Shown one piece after another: positions 42,956-56,601 of a stretch of 64,000 nucleotides of DNA. The stretch's first letter is position 1. The number at the start of each line of letters is the position of its first letter. The translations under genes and the position numbers were made by a program. The notes beneath the pieces were generated by a model that was not told the DNA's origin, did not search any database, and saw nothing but the letters and a program-made list of their open reading frames with translations. The stretch lies in the NCBI RefSeq assembly GCF_018446385.1, contig NC_055990.1, positions 133,250,996 through 133,314,995 on the forward strand. Direction: 5' to 3'. This DNA comes from Zingiber officinale (taxonomy: Eukaryota > Streptophyta > Magnoliopsida > Zingiberales > Zingiberaceae).

Positions 42956-43488
42956 TACTGGGTTTGATGAGTAAGTTTTATATTGCTTTTCTTAGTTTCC
43001 TTCTATAGATTCAGAATTTAAGTTTCCTTACTTTCAGTATTGCCTTTTTTTTATTTGTGCTAAAATATTTTGTAGGTTCTGTTGCATTTACGAGGATGCT
43101 GTATCATGAATTGATCTGACTCCTCCCTTTCTACTGAGTAACGTGGTTGCACCTTCCATAAGTATAATCGGTGTTCGACCTCAGTAATTACGTTGGAAGC
43201 GAACTGGTGTTTTGGTATGTTCCAACTAGTGAACTGTTTGGATTTGTTGATATTGTATTGAATCTTGGGAACTCGTTTTGCTACTATTTTATTCTGACAG
43301 CCTTGATATGTGAATCATTAAACCTGTTGATCTAAGGATCCGGAAGAAAGAAAGGTTGGGAAGAAGATAATAAGTCCTTGGTGGCTGGCTCTGTGCTTTC
43401 TTTGTTGCACTTAATTATATTCAAGTGCGTTTTGTAGTGTTCAGCGAAATTAAATTATTGAAATGATTGTTTATTAATTTGTATAAGT
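42956..43488 (+). other. U1-70K copy 3' flank
   Basis: Probable former 3' UTR and intergenic DNA; no ORF is supported. Confidence 0.4.
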
Positions 43489-43761
43489 TTAAGTTTGGTT
43501 TAAATTTAGTTCATTTAGGTGTTATTAGACTCTTAATTTAAGTTTGTTTGACATGTTTACATTGGTTATTAAATTTAATAATATATATTCAGTATTCAAT
43601 TTAGTAAGATTTTATTTATGTTTGACCTATATATCAATTAAATAAATAAATTTAAAGGCTTATTATTAGCCATGGAGATTTAAACCAATGTAAAAATATC
43701 AAACAAACTTAAATTAAGAGTCTAATAACATCTAAATGAACTAAATTTAAACCAAACTTAA
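43489..43761. repeat. fold-back element, 79 bp arms
   Basis: Left arm 43489-43567 (TTAAGTTTGGTTTAAATTTA...) and right arm 43683-43761 (...TAAATTTAAACCAAACTTAA) are reverse complements with 3 mismatches in 79 bp, around a 115 bp AT-rich loop. The size suggests a MITE or fold-back element; no flanking duplication was identified. Confidence 0.85.
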
Positions 43762-44166
43762 AGGCTTTGTAAAAGAATTAAGGGCATAAATTGAAAAGAA
43801 ATACATGCGTTAAAAAGACTGATTATTTAATGTTTCAAATACAAAATCAATCTTAAAATTCAACAGAACATGATCCGAATGGTAATACTATATTCTGTTT
43901 TGTTGTGTTAAAGTGGGGATAAGAGGTTTTACTTATATTTTACTTCTCTCTTTGTTTTTTACTTGAATTCGTTAAATTAATCAAAAATAACAATTAGGAA
44001 AGAAACACTTGTGATAGAAAATATTGGAAAATGAAAAATCAGCAAAACTTGATTTTTTTTATAAATTTAAATTATATTAAATTAATTTTAGATTCAATAT
44101 TAAAATATTTTTGTTAAAAAAAATTAGAATTTAGAAGAGAAATAAAAAATTGAAAACATTTTATTT

Positions 44167-46104
44167 TATTCCATTCTTTTCCGTTTCTTTTGGGGGTTTG
44201 GCTGGGGTGTCTCGGCGTCCGTCGCCTTCTTCCTCTTCCATGGCGACGGCGATCTTATCCTTATCGTGATAGTCATTCCAGGTTCTACGGAGGATGCAAT
44301 CAGTACGATCTCATCGCGTCTTCTCCTTTTTAGCATCCTGATTCCGCACCGTTTCTTGTTCCATTTTTAATGGATTGATTGCTCGACAACTCTTTCTAAT
44401 CAGAAGTTTAGTTTTAGGGTTCTCCAACTTATTATACATTATATTAATGTTTCTTTTTCGTTTCTATTGTTTAATTCCCTGCAATAACTATGCCTCTAGA
44501 AGAATATTAGTTCTTATTCTAATCGAACAGTTGAGTCATTTCCAGTAGTATGTATACTTCTTTGAATATGATCAGGTTCCATAATTGAATTAAGAGATTT
44601 GGGCTCATTAATTAGTTGTGCACCATGATTTCTTTCTGAATTCTGAATCCTGATCATTTTAGCATAATATTGGGACATTGAAATTTCAGACATACGGAAA
44701 TGTAGGAGAAATATTTATTTTTTTTTAAATTTTTTTTTCTTTCGAGACAACCATTCAGATAACAGTATGGTTATAGAATTCTGTACCATAGGACTATCTA
44801 TATCTTAATATGATCAACAAGCTATGTTTGCCTTAGTATTTGGGGTAAGTTACATAGATCTTAAACACCCATACATGCTGCTCTATGCATATTTTAACAT
44901 TCCTACTTACTGATAGACTGAAAGACTTATAGATAAGATTTAGCTTTGGGTCATCAGTATTCAATTTGTCTAGTTAGCAGAAGATTAATTTCTTACTTAG
45001 CAAAGTCATTTGATTGAGAGTTGAAACAACATGCAATCTTTTGAAATAGTCTTACCACTTACTAGCAAATACAATTACACAAATTATCTTACCACTTACT
45101 AGCAAATACATGTGGAGTTTACTTACATTGTTGTGGAAACGAGTTACATGTATTTGTAAGGAGACCAGCAGTTAATGATATATTTAATATATCAAGAGGA
45201 ATGGAGGACAATGTTTGGAGTAGATCATTGTGCTATGTGCTTTCTTTATGAAACATGGAAAACTTGTAGAGGGTAAGAGGGAAAAGTGAGAACAAATAAG
45301 ATCAAAAATAGATAAGCTATGTAGCTACTCTGAAAGACTGTCTTTGTCAATGACTATATGGGCATAGGTTTTGTTTAGGTTATGAAAACAATCCACTACA
45401 TGAGATGCCTCACCTAAGAAGAGAATTGGATAAACACAGAAGGTAGCGGTTGATGGATTGCTTAGCACCTAGGCAGGAGCATAGGCAAAGTGACATTACA
45501 ATAGTGGTTAAATAAAAAAGAGAAGTAGATTAAATTAAAAATGACTTTAATGTGTGTGTACATATGACAACTGGAACTTCAATTACAATCACAAATAAAG
45601 AAGTCATAATTGATAGGAAGCACTAAACGCATAACAAAAACAATTTGTTTTTTTATATTTCACATCACACCAAGAAAATAAAAACACAACAAATTATAAA
45701 ATTATATGTTATATTCATAATTCCAAATTGTAAAACAATGCATAACTACTTTATAATTAATGTTATACTAAAATGTCAAACTGTAGATAAGATAACTACT
45801 GTCAAATAAACCAATAGCTTACAAAAAATTAGGCTTTTTTGTTAAACTCACTTGGACTACCTATGCAGCCTACCTAGACCACCTTGATGGCTCTCTTGGA
45901 CCCCTTTTTAAAAGAAACAACTAGCTATTAGGCCAAGCAGCGTCTTGGTGAAACCACATAGGTAGCTTTTGTTAAACTATGGATACACAAATTAAATTAT
46001 TTGGTGTTGAAAATTATCAGACCCACATAACTTTAAGTATATAACAAAAATATTTTGGTTTAGAGGATTTGCCCCATAGGGATGTTTCCCCCTAGGCTCT
46101 CATA
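44167..46104 (+). pseudogene. PPR exon 1 + 5' intron copy, unit B
   Basis: It matches 30072-36625 with the hAT removed. The exon 1 copy (ATG at 44240) has TGA then TAG-frame changes after LSLS (CGA to TGA), so it is dead. The homology begins 70 bp upstream of the ATG and does not include the promoter. It ends at CTCTCATA, where the gypsy junction starts. Confidence 0.9.
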
Positions 46105-47518
46105 TAACAAAAATTATCATGACGATTATTGTATGCGCCAGAAAATAAGGCCGGAGTCTCCGCGCTGTGAGGATTAAAGAAAAGGCAAGCTTCTTGAGGC
46201 CGGTGTAGCGGAACTCAGCATCTTTCTGAACATGACTTAGAAAATACACCGGCTACTCTTCGTCGTCCTGCTGCACTAGTGCCGAGCCGACAGCATACTC
46301 GGTTGAGGATAAGTATATGCGGAGCGGCTCGCCGGCAGTTGGCTTAGCCAGTACAAGTAAAGAGTTTAGGTAAACCTTCAACTCTTCGAACGCCCGGTCA
46401 CATTCTTTGTCCCACTGGAACATGGAAACTCATCGTAGAATCTTGAAAAAAGGCAGGCTCCGATCGGTCGTCTTGGAGATAAACCGCGACAGAGCTGTTA
46501 TCCGACCGGTGAGTCGTTGCACTTCCTTCAAATTTCTAGGAGGTCGCATGTCCTGTAACGCCTTCACTTTGCTAGGGTTCGCCTCTATTCCCCGCTCTGT
46601 GACGATGTAGCCCAAGAATCGACCGCTTTTCGCTCCGAACAGACACTTCTGGGGATTCAACTTGACTCCGTACGTCCTCAATGTTTGGAAGGTCGCCTTT
46701 ATATCTGCACAAAGGTCTGTCGCTCGGAGTGATTTAATAAGTATGTCATCAACATATACCTCGAGGTTCCGTCCGATCTGCCTTCGGAACACCTTGTTCA
46801 TAAGCCGCTGATATGTAGCCCCAACATTTTTCAATCCGAACGGCATCACGTTGTAGCAATAGGTGTCATCCGCTGTAATGAAGTTAACTTTTTCTTGGTC
46901 CTCCCGGATGAGCGACACTTGGTGGTATTCCTGATAGGCGTCCAGCATGCATATCAGCTCACATTCGACGGTCGAGTCCACTATCTGGTCGATTTTGGGC
47001 AGAGGGTAAAAATCCTTCGGGCATGCTCTATTCAGATCCTGGAAGTCGATGCAGACTCGCCACTTATTGCCCGGTTTGGAGACTAGCACTATATTGGCGA
47101 GCCAGCTTGGGAACTGCACCTCCCGTATATGACCAGCCTCCAAAAGCTTTTCGACTTCCACCCTGATGATTACATTCTGCTCGGCGCTGAAGTCTCTTTT
47201 CTTCTGCTTCACGGGCCGAGTGTCCGGTCGGACATGAAGCTTGTGTTGTGCGACGCTCAGCGAGATACCCAGTAGCTCGTGTGTCAACCATGCGAAGACG
47301 TCATGGTTCTGCCGCAGGCATCTGATGTGATCTTCTTTCTGCTCCGTCTCTAGGTCGACCTCTACAAAAGTAGTGGCCTCCGGCCGAGCAGGATGGATTT
47401 GCCCCTCCTGCTTTTCCTCATAAACTAAAGTAGGTGGTTTTTCTGTTATGACGTTTACTTCAATCCCAGGGTCTTCCGAGCAGACCTTGATTCGGCTCGG
47501 ACCATCTCCACATAGCAA
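46105..47518 (-). pseudogene. gypsy (Tat-like) RT and truncated RNase H, unit B
   Basis: RT motifs: WRVCIDFQDLNRACPKDF, PLPKIDQIVDS, YNVMPFGLKN and the active site VYVDDILIKS. The 46430-47518 frame is open for 362 residues. RNase H continues to about 46120, where the protein is cut off at HTIIVM and followed by unrelated codons. Integrase and the 3' LTR are gone. The sequence flavour fits Tat/Retand lineage elements. Confidence 0.85.
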
Positions 47519-49359
47519 TGCCGCACCGCGAGCTGATCCCCTCTGACCTCACCCACTTGGTCTTCCACGGGGAATTTGAGTTTTTGGCAGAATGTAGAGA
47601 TGACCGCCCTGAATTCGTTGAGCGCCGGTCACCCCAGGATCACATTGTAGGTGGAGGGGGCATCGACCACGATGAAGTTAGTGGTCCGCGTCCTCCGAAG
47701 CAGTTCTTCTCCTAGCGATATAGCCAACCTGGTCTGCCCGAACGACAAAACCTCGTTGCTGGTGAACCCATACAGGGGTTGTCATCGGTAAGAGCTCGGC
47801 TCGGTCATTTTGAAACTGGTCGAACACCTTTTTTAAGATAATGTGACCGAGCTACCTGTATTAATAAAGATACGATGAATAGTATAATTTGCTATTACTG
47901 CTCGGATGATGAGGGCGTCGTCGTGCGGCACTTCGACTCCCGCGTGGATCCTCAGTTGCCGGGAGTGTGACTTCTGGGCTTGGTTGGAATCACCGCCAGT
48001 TGGTCCACCGGCGATGATGTTGATCTCTCCCCGAGCAGCGTTACTTCTATTCTCTTCCTCACGGGTGGGCGGTCGGCTCTGCTCGTGTGAGCCTCGTGGA
48101 TGCTCATTCCTCCTTGGTTGAGGCTGCTGTTGCCGCCCGGGTGACTCTCTAGCATCCCGTCGCCCGGTGCTTTGGTGATGATGCCTTCAATCAGGCGAAG
48201 GCAATCGACGCCGGTAGTTTCTTGGCGCTTTCCTTTTGGCCTAGGTCGTTCGGCCACTACGTATTGGACAGCATGCGACCTTCACTCTTGATGCGGCCTC
48301 ATCCCCTCGACCCGGGGTCCTCTCGGTGGCTGATGACTAGTTGGAGGCCTTCGCTCGGCCGGCGCTGCTAACTCTGCTGGCGCTTCCTACTCCCGGGCCG
48401 CTTGTGCCTCTTCCACGTTGATGTATTTGCTCGCCTTTTTTAGCATATGGTCATAGTCGCGTGGCGGCTTCCTAATGAGCAAGCGGTAGAAATCTCCATT
48501 CGCTAGCCCTTGAGTGAAGGCATGCATCATGGTCTCGGATGAGACCGCAGGAATGTCCAGAGTGGCCTGGTTGAACCGTTGGATGTAAGCTCGGAGAGTC
48601 TCTCTGGATCCTTGCTTCATAGAGAACAGACTAACGCTGGTTTTTTGGTAGCGCCTGCTGCTCGCAAAGTGGTGGAGGAAAGCTATTCGGAAATCTTTGA
48701 AGCTCCGAATTGATCCGTCCGGCAATCTCCGAAACCACTTTTGTGCCGAGCCGGACAGGGTGGTAAGGAATACTCGGCATTTAACTCCGTCAGTATGTTG
48801 ATGGAGAGTAGCGGCATTATCGAATTTACCAAAGTGGTCGTTGGGGTCGATTGTGCTATTATATTCTCCGATCGCCAGGGGGTCGTAATGCTTTGGGAGC
48901 GGATCCTAAAGAATAGCCTCAGAAAACTGGCGATTGATCCACTCGGGGGATGACTCAGTCCGAGGCGCTTTGCCTCTCTTTACATGCCGCACGGGGGACT
49001 TATCGGATGATCATTGGTTGGCCTGAGCAAGATCAGAGGGTTTCTGGAATAGGGCCCGATGAAATGGAATAGGGGTAGCAAGTGCCTCTCCTGGTGTGCC
49101 GGTATGCCCTTTATTCTGCGCCCTTGTAGAAAACTGCTCCGGTAGATCCTCTGGTGCCGCTCGGCTGCCTGATGCTGAGGTGGCCTGCTATGCCAATCGC
49201 TCGGTATGAGACCTTTGCTGTTGCTCCACTATCTTCTCCGCTCGCGCCTGGATGAGCGCGTCGAGCTCTTCTTGGGAGAGCATCACGGTGTGTTGACGTC
49301 CAGCTTCCTCCATCGTCTCGGCTTCGGATTCTGGTGCGTTCCCACAGACGACGTCAATT
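47519..49359 (-). pseudogene. gypsy gag and protease, unit B
   Basis: The protease region (about 47520-47920) is broken by stops. A central deletion near 47940 removes sequence present in units C and D (the EVSHDDVLI-side flank). The gag core at 48387-48725 reads SIRSFKDFRIAFLHHFASSR and AYIQRFNQATLDI. The N-terminal gag, 49188-49350, contains EELDALIQARAEKIVEQQQ. Confidence 0.75.
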
Positions 49360-50169
49360 TGATCCTGTCCGAGTACTGAGTCGACGGACGCTGGTAATGT
49401 GGCGCTCCCGTTGACTCTGAGAAGACCTCTGGATGATGTGGACCGCCGACGATGACCTGCAAACAAAATCGAGTCGGGAAGGGGTTCCCGGCGACAGCCC
49501 TCCAACGCTCAAGTCAGCTCTCCGGCAAGAAGAAGCAGAGTAACGATACTGTAGCTACAGTGATAAAGAATGCAAACCTCCGTCAAAGCCTGGGGGTCCT
49601 TATATAGGGCTCCTAAGGAGGCGCGTGCACGCTTCCCAAAGCATGCACACTCCTCAAAGCATACATGGAATGGTTATGTCAGAAAAGTATACCTGTCGTC
49701 ATACCCTAATCGTCCGAGTATATCTCTGACATGACAGTAGAAGCTTCCACTGTACGATTCTCTGTCTGGTCCAGCCGTTGACCATGCCGCCTGTCGGGGG
49801 CGCTTGTCTCGAGGAAGATATGGCCAGATGTCATTTTTGTCCGTTTGGGGTCGAGCGGAAGGGCCGCTCAGCCTGTCGGTCGCCTGGTCGCACGACTGAC
49901 ATTACAGTTGGACCGATCGTGTCATTCGCTTGGACGAGGGTGGCTGCCATGGTCTTCTGAACAACAGGGATCCTGCTCGGTTTGTGAGCGTCGGAAGCTC
50001 GACCTATGGCCGAGCTGTCAGAGCGCCGGCTCGGGCGCTGGCAGAGCTGATCGTCCAGGTGGGTCGACCGCTCGGCGTGATCAGATGGCGTTGACCTTGA
50101 CATCGACCTTGACCGCCACGAGGCCGTTGACAATCACCCGGGCAGGCCCCCCTTCTTACCACCGGATCA
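49360..50169 (-). repeat. gypsy 5' LTR, unit B (810 bp)
   Basis: Plus-strand ends are TGATCCTGTCC and CCGGATCA. TATATAAGG lies on the minus strand near 49600. It is the same family as the LTRs at 15558 and 55590. The outer flank TAACAATTAGG is the unit boundary. Confidence 0.85.
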
Positions 50170-50348
50170 ATAACAATTAGGAAAGAAACACTTGTGATAG
50201 AAAATGTTGGAAAATGAAAAATCCGCAAAACCTGATTTTTTATTAATTTAAATTATATAAAATTAATTTAAGATTCAATATTAGAATATTTTTTTTTAAA
50301 AAATTAAAATTTAGAAGAGAAAGAAAAATTGAAAACATTTTATTTTAT

Positions 50349-52279
50349 TCCCTTCTTTTCCGTTTCTTTTGGGGGTTTGGCTGGGGTGTCTCGGCGTCCA
50401 CCGCCTTCTTCCTCTTCCATGGCGATGACGAACTTATCCTTATCGCGAACGTCATTCCAAGTTCTTCGGAGGATGCAATCAGTATGATCTCATCGCGTCT
50501 TCGCCTTTATAGCCTTCTGATTTCATGCCGTTTCTTGATCCATTTTTAGTGGATTGATTGCTCGACAACTCTTTCTAATCAGAAGTTTAGTTTTAGGGTT
50601 CTCCAACATATTATACATTTTATTAACGTTTCTTTTTCATTTCTATTGTTTAATTCCCTGCAATAACTATGCCTCTAGAAGAATATTAGTTCTTATTCTA
50701 ATCGAATAGTTGGGTCATTTCAGTAGTATAAATGCTTCTTTGAATATGATCAGGTTCCATAATTGAATGAAGAGATTTGGTCTCATTAATTAGTTGTGCA
50801 CCATGATTTCTTTCTGAATTCTGAATCCTGATCATTTTAGCACAATATTGGGGCATTGAAATTTCATACATTCGGAAATGTAGGAGAAAGATTTATTTTT
50901 TTAATTTTTTTTCTTTCGAGACAGCCATTCAGATAACAGTATGGTTATAGAATTCTGCACTATAGGACTATCTATATCTTAATATGATCAACAAGCTATG
51001 TTTGCCTTAGTATTTCGGGTAAGTTACATAGATCTTAAACACCCATACATGTTGCTCTATGCATATTTTAACATTCCTACTTACTGATAGACTGAAAGAC
51101 TTATGGATATGATTTAGCTTTGGGTCATCAGTGTTCAATTTGTCTAGTTAGCAGAAGATTAATTTCTTACTTAGCAAAGCCATTTGATTGAGAGTTGAAA
51201 CAACATGCAATCTTTTGAAATCGTCTTACCACTTACTAGCAAATACAATTACACAAATTATCTTATCACTTACTAGCAAATATATGTGGAGTTTACTTAC
51301 ATTTTTGTGGAAATGAGTTACATGTATTTGTAAGGAGACCAGCAGTTAATGATATATTTAATATATCAAGAGCAATGGAGGACAATGTTTAGAGTAGATG
51401 ATTGTGCTATGCGCTTTCTTTATGAAACATGGAAAACTTGTAGAGGGTAAGAGGGAAAAGTGAGAACAAATAAGATCAAAAATAGACAAGCTATGTAGTT
51501 GCTCTGAATGACTGCCTTTGTCAATGACTATGCGGACATAGGTTTTGTTTAGGTTGTGAAAATGATCCACTACATGAGATGGCTCACCTAAGAAGAGAAT
51601 TGGATAAACACAGAAGGTAGCGGTTGATGGATTGCTTAGCACCTAGGCAGGAGCATAGGCAAGGTGACATTACAATAGTGTTTAAATAACAAAGAGAAGT
51701 AGATTAATTAAAAATGACTTTAATGTGTGTGTACATATGACAATTGGAATTTCAATTACAATCACAAATAAAGAAGTCATAATTGATAGGAAGCACTAAA
51801 CACATAACAAAAATAATTTATTTTTTTATATTTCACATCACACCAAGGAAATAAAAAACACAACAAACTATAAAATTAAATGTTATATTCATAATTCCAA
51901 ATTGTAAAACAATGCATAACAACTTTATAATTAATGTCGTACTAAAATGTCAAACTGTAGATAAGATAACTACTGTCAAATAAACCAATAGTTTACAAAA
52001 AAATTAGGCTTTTTTGTTAAACTCACTTGGACTACCTATGCAGCCTACCTACACTACCTTGATGGCTCTCTTGGACCCCATTGTTAAAGAAACGGCTAGC
52101 TATTAGGCCAAGCAGCGTCTTGGTGAAACCACATAGGTAGCTTTTGTAAAACTATGGATACACAAATTAAATTATTTGGTGTTGAAAATTATCAGACCCA
52201 CATAACTTTAAGTATATAACAAAAATATTTTTGTTTAGAGGATTGCCCCCATAGGGATGTTTCCCCCTTAGCTCTCATA
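50349..52279 (+). pseudogene. PPR exon 1 + 5' intron copy, unit C
   Basis: The exon copy (ATG at 50419) keeps 21 open codons with several substitutions (MAMTNLSLSRTSFQVLRRMQ), and the donor has become GTATGA. The intron copy runs through the empty hAT site CGTCTTACCACTT near 51222. There is no downstream PPR exon, so it cannot encode the protein. Confidence 0.85.
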
Positions 52280-53700
52280 TAACAAAAATTATCATGACGA
52301 TTATTGTATGCACTAGAAAATAAGGCCGGAGTCTCCGCGCTGCGAGGATTAAAGCAAAGACAAGCTTCTCGAGGCCCGTGTAGCGGAACTTAGCATCTTT
52401 CAGAACATGACTCAGAAAATACTCCGGCTGTTCTTCGTCGTCCTACCGCACTAGTGTCGAGCCGACAGCATGCTGGGTTGAGGATAAGTATATGCGGAGT
52501 GGCTCGCCGGCAGTTGGCTTAGCCAATACAGGTAAAGAGTTTAGGTAAACCTTTAACTCTTCGAACGCCCAGTCACATTCTCTGTCCCACTGGAACTTGG
52601 AAGCTCGGCGCCGAATATTGAAAAAATGCTGGCTCCGATCGACCATCTAGGAGATAAACCGCGACAGAGCTGTTATCCGACCAGTGAGTCATTGCACTTC
52701 CTTCAGATTTCTGGGAGGTGGCATGTTCTGTAACACCTTCACTTTTCTAGGGTTCGCCTCTATTCCCCGTTCTGTGACGATGTAGCCCAGGAATCGACCG
52801 CTTTTCACTCTGAACAGACACTTCTGGGGATATAACTTGACTCTGTACGTCCTTAGTGTCTGGAAGGTCTCCTTTATATCTGCACAAAGGTCTGCCGCTC
52901 GGAGTGATTTAATAAGTATGTCATCAACATATACATCGAGGTTCCATCCGATCTGCCTTGGGAACACCTTGTTCATGTGCCGCTGATATGTAGCCCCGAT
53001 ATTTTTCAATCCGAATGGCATCACGTTGTAGCAGTAGGTGCCATCCGCTGTAATGAAGCTAACTTTTTCTTGGTCCTCTCGGGCGAGCGACACTTGGTGG
53101 TATCCTTGATAGGCGTCCAGCATGCATTTCAGCTCGCATCCGACGGTCGAGTCCACCATCTGGTCGATTCTGGGCAGAGGGTAAAAATCCTTCGGGCATG
53201 CTCTATTCAGATCCCGGAAGTCGATGCAGACTCTCCACTTATTGCTTGGTTTGGAGACTAGCACTACATCGGCGAGCCATCTTGGGAGCTGCACCTCCCG
53301 TATATGGCCAGCCTCTAAAGGCTTTTCGACTTCCGCCCTGATGATTACGTTCTGCTCGGCGCTGAAGTGTCTTTTCTTCTGCTTCATGGGCCGAATGTCC
53401 GGTCGAACGTGAAGCTCGTGTTGTGCGACGCTCGGCGAGATGCCCAGTAGCTTGTGTGTCGACCATGCGAAGACGTCATGGTTCTGCCGCAGGCATCTGA
53501 TGAGATCTTCTTTCTGCTCCGTCTCTAGGTCGACCTCTACAAAAGTAGTGGCCTCCGGCCGAGCAGGATGGATTTGCCCCTCCTGCTTTTCCTCATAAAC
53601 TAAAGTAGGTGGTTTTTCTGTTATGACGTTTACTTCGATCCGAGGGTCTTCCGAGCAGACCTTGATTCGGCTCGGACCATCTCAACATAGCAACGCCGCG
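52280..53700 (-). pseudogene. gypsy RT and truncated RNase H, unit C
   Basis: RT is open from 53387 to 52689, with VYVDDILIKS and MPFGLKN; stops then separate it from the RNase H part (52646-52443). The truncation point near 52300 is the same as in units B and D. Confidence 0.85.
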
Positions 53701-55589
53701 CCGCGAGCTGATCCCCTCTGACCTCGCCCGCTTGGTCTTCCACGGGGAATTTGAGTTTTTGGCAGAATGTAGAGACGATCACCTTGAATTCGTTGAGCAC
53801 CGGTCTCTCCAGGATCACATTGTAGGCGGAGGGGGCATCGACCACGATGAAGTTTGTGGTCCGCGTCCTCCGAAGCGGCTCTTCTCCTAGCGAGATAGCC
53901 AACCTGGTCTGCCCGACCGGCAGAACCTCGTTACCGATGAACCCATACAGGGGGGGTTGTCATCGTCAAGAGCTTGGCTCGGTCAATTTGAAGATGGTCG
54001 GACGCCTTTTTGAAGATAATGTTGACCGAGCTTCCTGTATCAATAAAGATGTGATGAATAGTATAATTTGATATTACCGCTCGGATGATGAGGACATCGT
54101 CGTGCGACACTTCGACTCCCTCGAGGTCTCTGGGACCAAAGCTAATCTCGAACCCCTGCACCCGCTCTTGGCTACAGCCTACCGCGTGGATCCTCAGTTA
54201 CCGGGCGTGTGACTTCCGGGCTCGGTTGGAATCACCGCTAGTTGGTCCACCGACGATGATGTTGATCTCTCCCTGAGCAGCGTTACTTCTATTCTCTTCC
54301 TCTTGGGAGGTCGGTCGGCTCCGCTCGTGGATGCTCATTCCTCCTTGGTTGATGCTGTTGTTGCCGCCCGGGTGACTCTCTAGCATCACGCCGCCCGGTG
54401 CTTTGGTGATGATGCATTCGATTAGGCGAAGGCGATCGACGCCGGTAGTTTCTTGGCGCTTTCCTTTTGGCCTAGGCCATTCGGCCGCTACCTGTTGGAT
54501 GGCGTAAGGCCTTGACTCTTGATGCGGCCTTATCCTTTTGACGCAGGGTCCTCTCGGTGGCTGATGACTGGTTGGAGGCCTCCGCTCGGCTGGCGTCGCT
54601 AACTTTGCTGGCGCTTCCTTCTCCCGGGCCGCTTGTGCCTTCTCCATGTTGATGTATTCGCTCGCCTTTTTTAGCATATGGTCATAGTCGCGTGACGACT
54701 TCCTAATGAGCATGCGGAAGAAGTCTCCATCCGCCAACCCCTGAGTGAAGGCATGCATCATGGTCACGGATGAGATCGCGGGGATGTCCAGAGTGGCCTA
54801 GTTGAATCATTGGATGTAAGCTCGGAGAGTCTCTCTGGACCCTTGCTTCATAGAGAACAGACTGACGCTAGTCTTTTGGTTGCGCCTATTGCTTGAAAAG
54901 TGGTGGAGGAAAGCTGTTCGAAAATCTTTGAAGCTCCGAATTGATCCGTCCGTCAATCTTCGAAACCACCGTTGTGCAGAGCCGGACAGGGTGGTAAGGA
55001 ATACTCGGCATTTAGCTCCGTCAGTATATTGATGGAGAGTAGCGGCGTTATCGAATTTACCTAAGTGGTCGTCCGGGTCTGTTGTGCTGTTATATTCATT
55101 GATCGCCAGTGGGCGTAATGCTTTGGGAGCGGATCCTGAAGAATAGCCTTGGAAAACTGACGATTGATCCGCTCGGGGGATGACTCAGTCCGAGGTACTT
55201 TGCCCCTCTTTGCATCCCGCACGAGGGCCTCATCGGATGATCCTTGGTTGGCCTGAGCGAGATCAGAGGGTGTCTGGAATAGGGCTCAATGAAATGGAAT
55301 AGGGGCAGCAGGTGCCTCTCCTGGTGTGCCGGTATCCCCTTTATTCTGCGCCCATGTAGAAAACTGCTCCGGTCGATCCTCTGGTGCCGTTCGGCCGCCT
55401 GATGCTGAGGTGGCCTGCTGTGCCAACCGCTCGGTATGAGTCCTTTGCTGCTGCTCCACTATCTTCGTCGCTCGCGCATGGATGAGCGGGTCGAGCTCTT
55501 CTTAGGAGAGCATAACGGTGTGTTGACGTCCAGCTTCCTCCATCATCTCAGCTTCGGATTCAGGTGTGTTCCCACAGACGGTCCCAATT
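53701..55589 (-). pseudogene. gypsy gag and protease, unit C
   Basis: The protease active site is FIDTGSSVN at about 54060-54090, followed by FIVVDAPSAYNVIL. Gag occupies about 54198-55550 in several frames (MMHAFTQGLADGDF, YDHMLKKASEYIN). Stops are frequent. Confidence 0.75.
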
Positions 55590-56421
55590 TGATCTTGTCC
55601 GAGTGCTGAGTCGACGGACGCTGAGGATGTGGCGCTCCCGTTGACTCTGAGAAGACCTCTGGATGATGTGGACCACCGACGATGACCTGCAGACAAAACC
55701 GAGCCGGGAAGGGCTTCCCGACGACGACCCTCCGACGATCAAGTCAGCTCTCTGGCAAGAAGAAGTAGAGTAACGATACTGTAGCTACAATGATGAAGAA
55801 TGCATACCTCTGTCAAAGCCTGGGGGTCCTTATATAGGGCTCCCGAGGAGGTGCGTGCACACTTCCCAAAGCATGCACGCTCCTCAAAGCATGCCTAGAA
55901 TGGTTATGTCAGAAAAGTATACCTGCTGCCATACCCTAACCATCCGAGCATATCCCTGACATGACAGTGGAAGCTTCCACCGTACGATTATCTGTCTAGT
56001 CCGGCCGCCGACTATGTCGCCTGTCAGGGGCGCTTGTCTCGAGGAAGATATGGTCAGATGTCATTTTTGTCCGTTTCGGGTCGAGCGGAAGGGCTGCTCG
56101 CATGTCGGTCGCCCAGTCGCTCGCCTGTCGATCGCCCGGTCGCTCGTCTGACATCTCAACTGGGTCGAGCGTGTCATTCGCTCTGACGAGGGTGGCTAGA
56201 ACGGTCTTCTGAACAACAGGGATCTTGCTCGGTTTGTGAGCGTCGGAAGCTCGACCTATGGCCGAGCTATCAGAGCGCCGTCACAGGCGCTGGCCGAGAT
56301 GATCGCCTAGGTGAGTCGAACGCTCGACCAGATTAGATGGTGTTGACCTTGACCTTGACCTTGACCGCCACGAGGCCGTTGACCATCACCCGGGCGGGCC
56401 CCCTTTCTTACCACCGGATCA
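55590..56421 (-). repeat. gypsy 5' LTR, unit C (832 bp)
   Basis: Same ends as unit B's LTR. The flanking internal sequence on the minus strand reads AATTGGGACCGTCTGTGGG. Confidence 0.85.
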
Positions 56422-56601
56422 ATAACAATTAGGAAAGAAACACTTGTGATAGAAAATGTTGGAAAGTGAAAAATCAGCAAAACCTAATTTTTTATGAATT
56501 TAAATTATATTAAATTAATTTTAGATTCAATATTTGAATATATTTTTTTAAAAAATTAGAATTTAGAAGAGAAATAAAAAATTGAAAACATTTTATTTTA
56601 T

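Larger units (their letters stand above)
43986..50169. repeat. tandem unit B (about 6.2 kb)
   Basis: The unit consists of AATAACAATTAGG-led AT-rich DNA, a copy of PPR exon 1 plus 5' intron (about 44167-46104), and a truncated minus-strand gypsy element (46105-50169). The same order and the same internal junctions occur in units C and D. The copied intron lacks the hAT element. Confidence 0.9.
50170..56421. repeat. tandem unit C (6252 bp)
   Basis: Same composition as unit B: leader, PPR exon 1/intron copy (50349-52279), gypsy fragment (52280-56421). The join to unit B is GGATCA-ATAACAATTAGG, and the same join recurs at 56421. Confidence 0.9.

Noticed and set aside
50419..50481. Functional extra PPR genes in units C and D
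   Set aside because: Only exon 1 and part of the intron are copied; there is no promoter homology and no exon 2.
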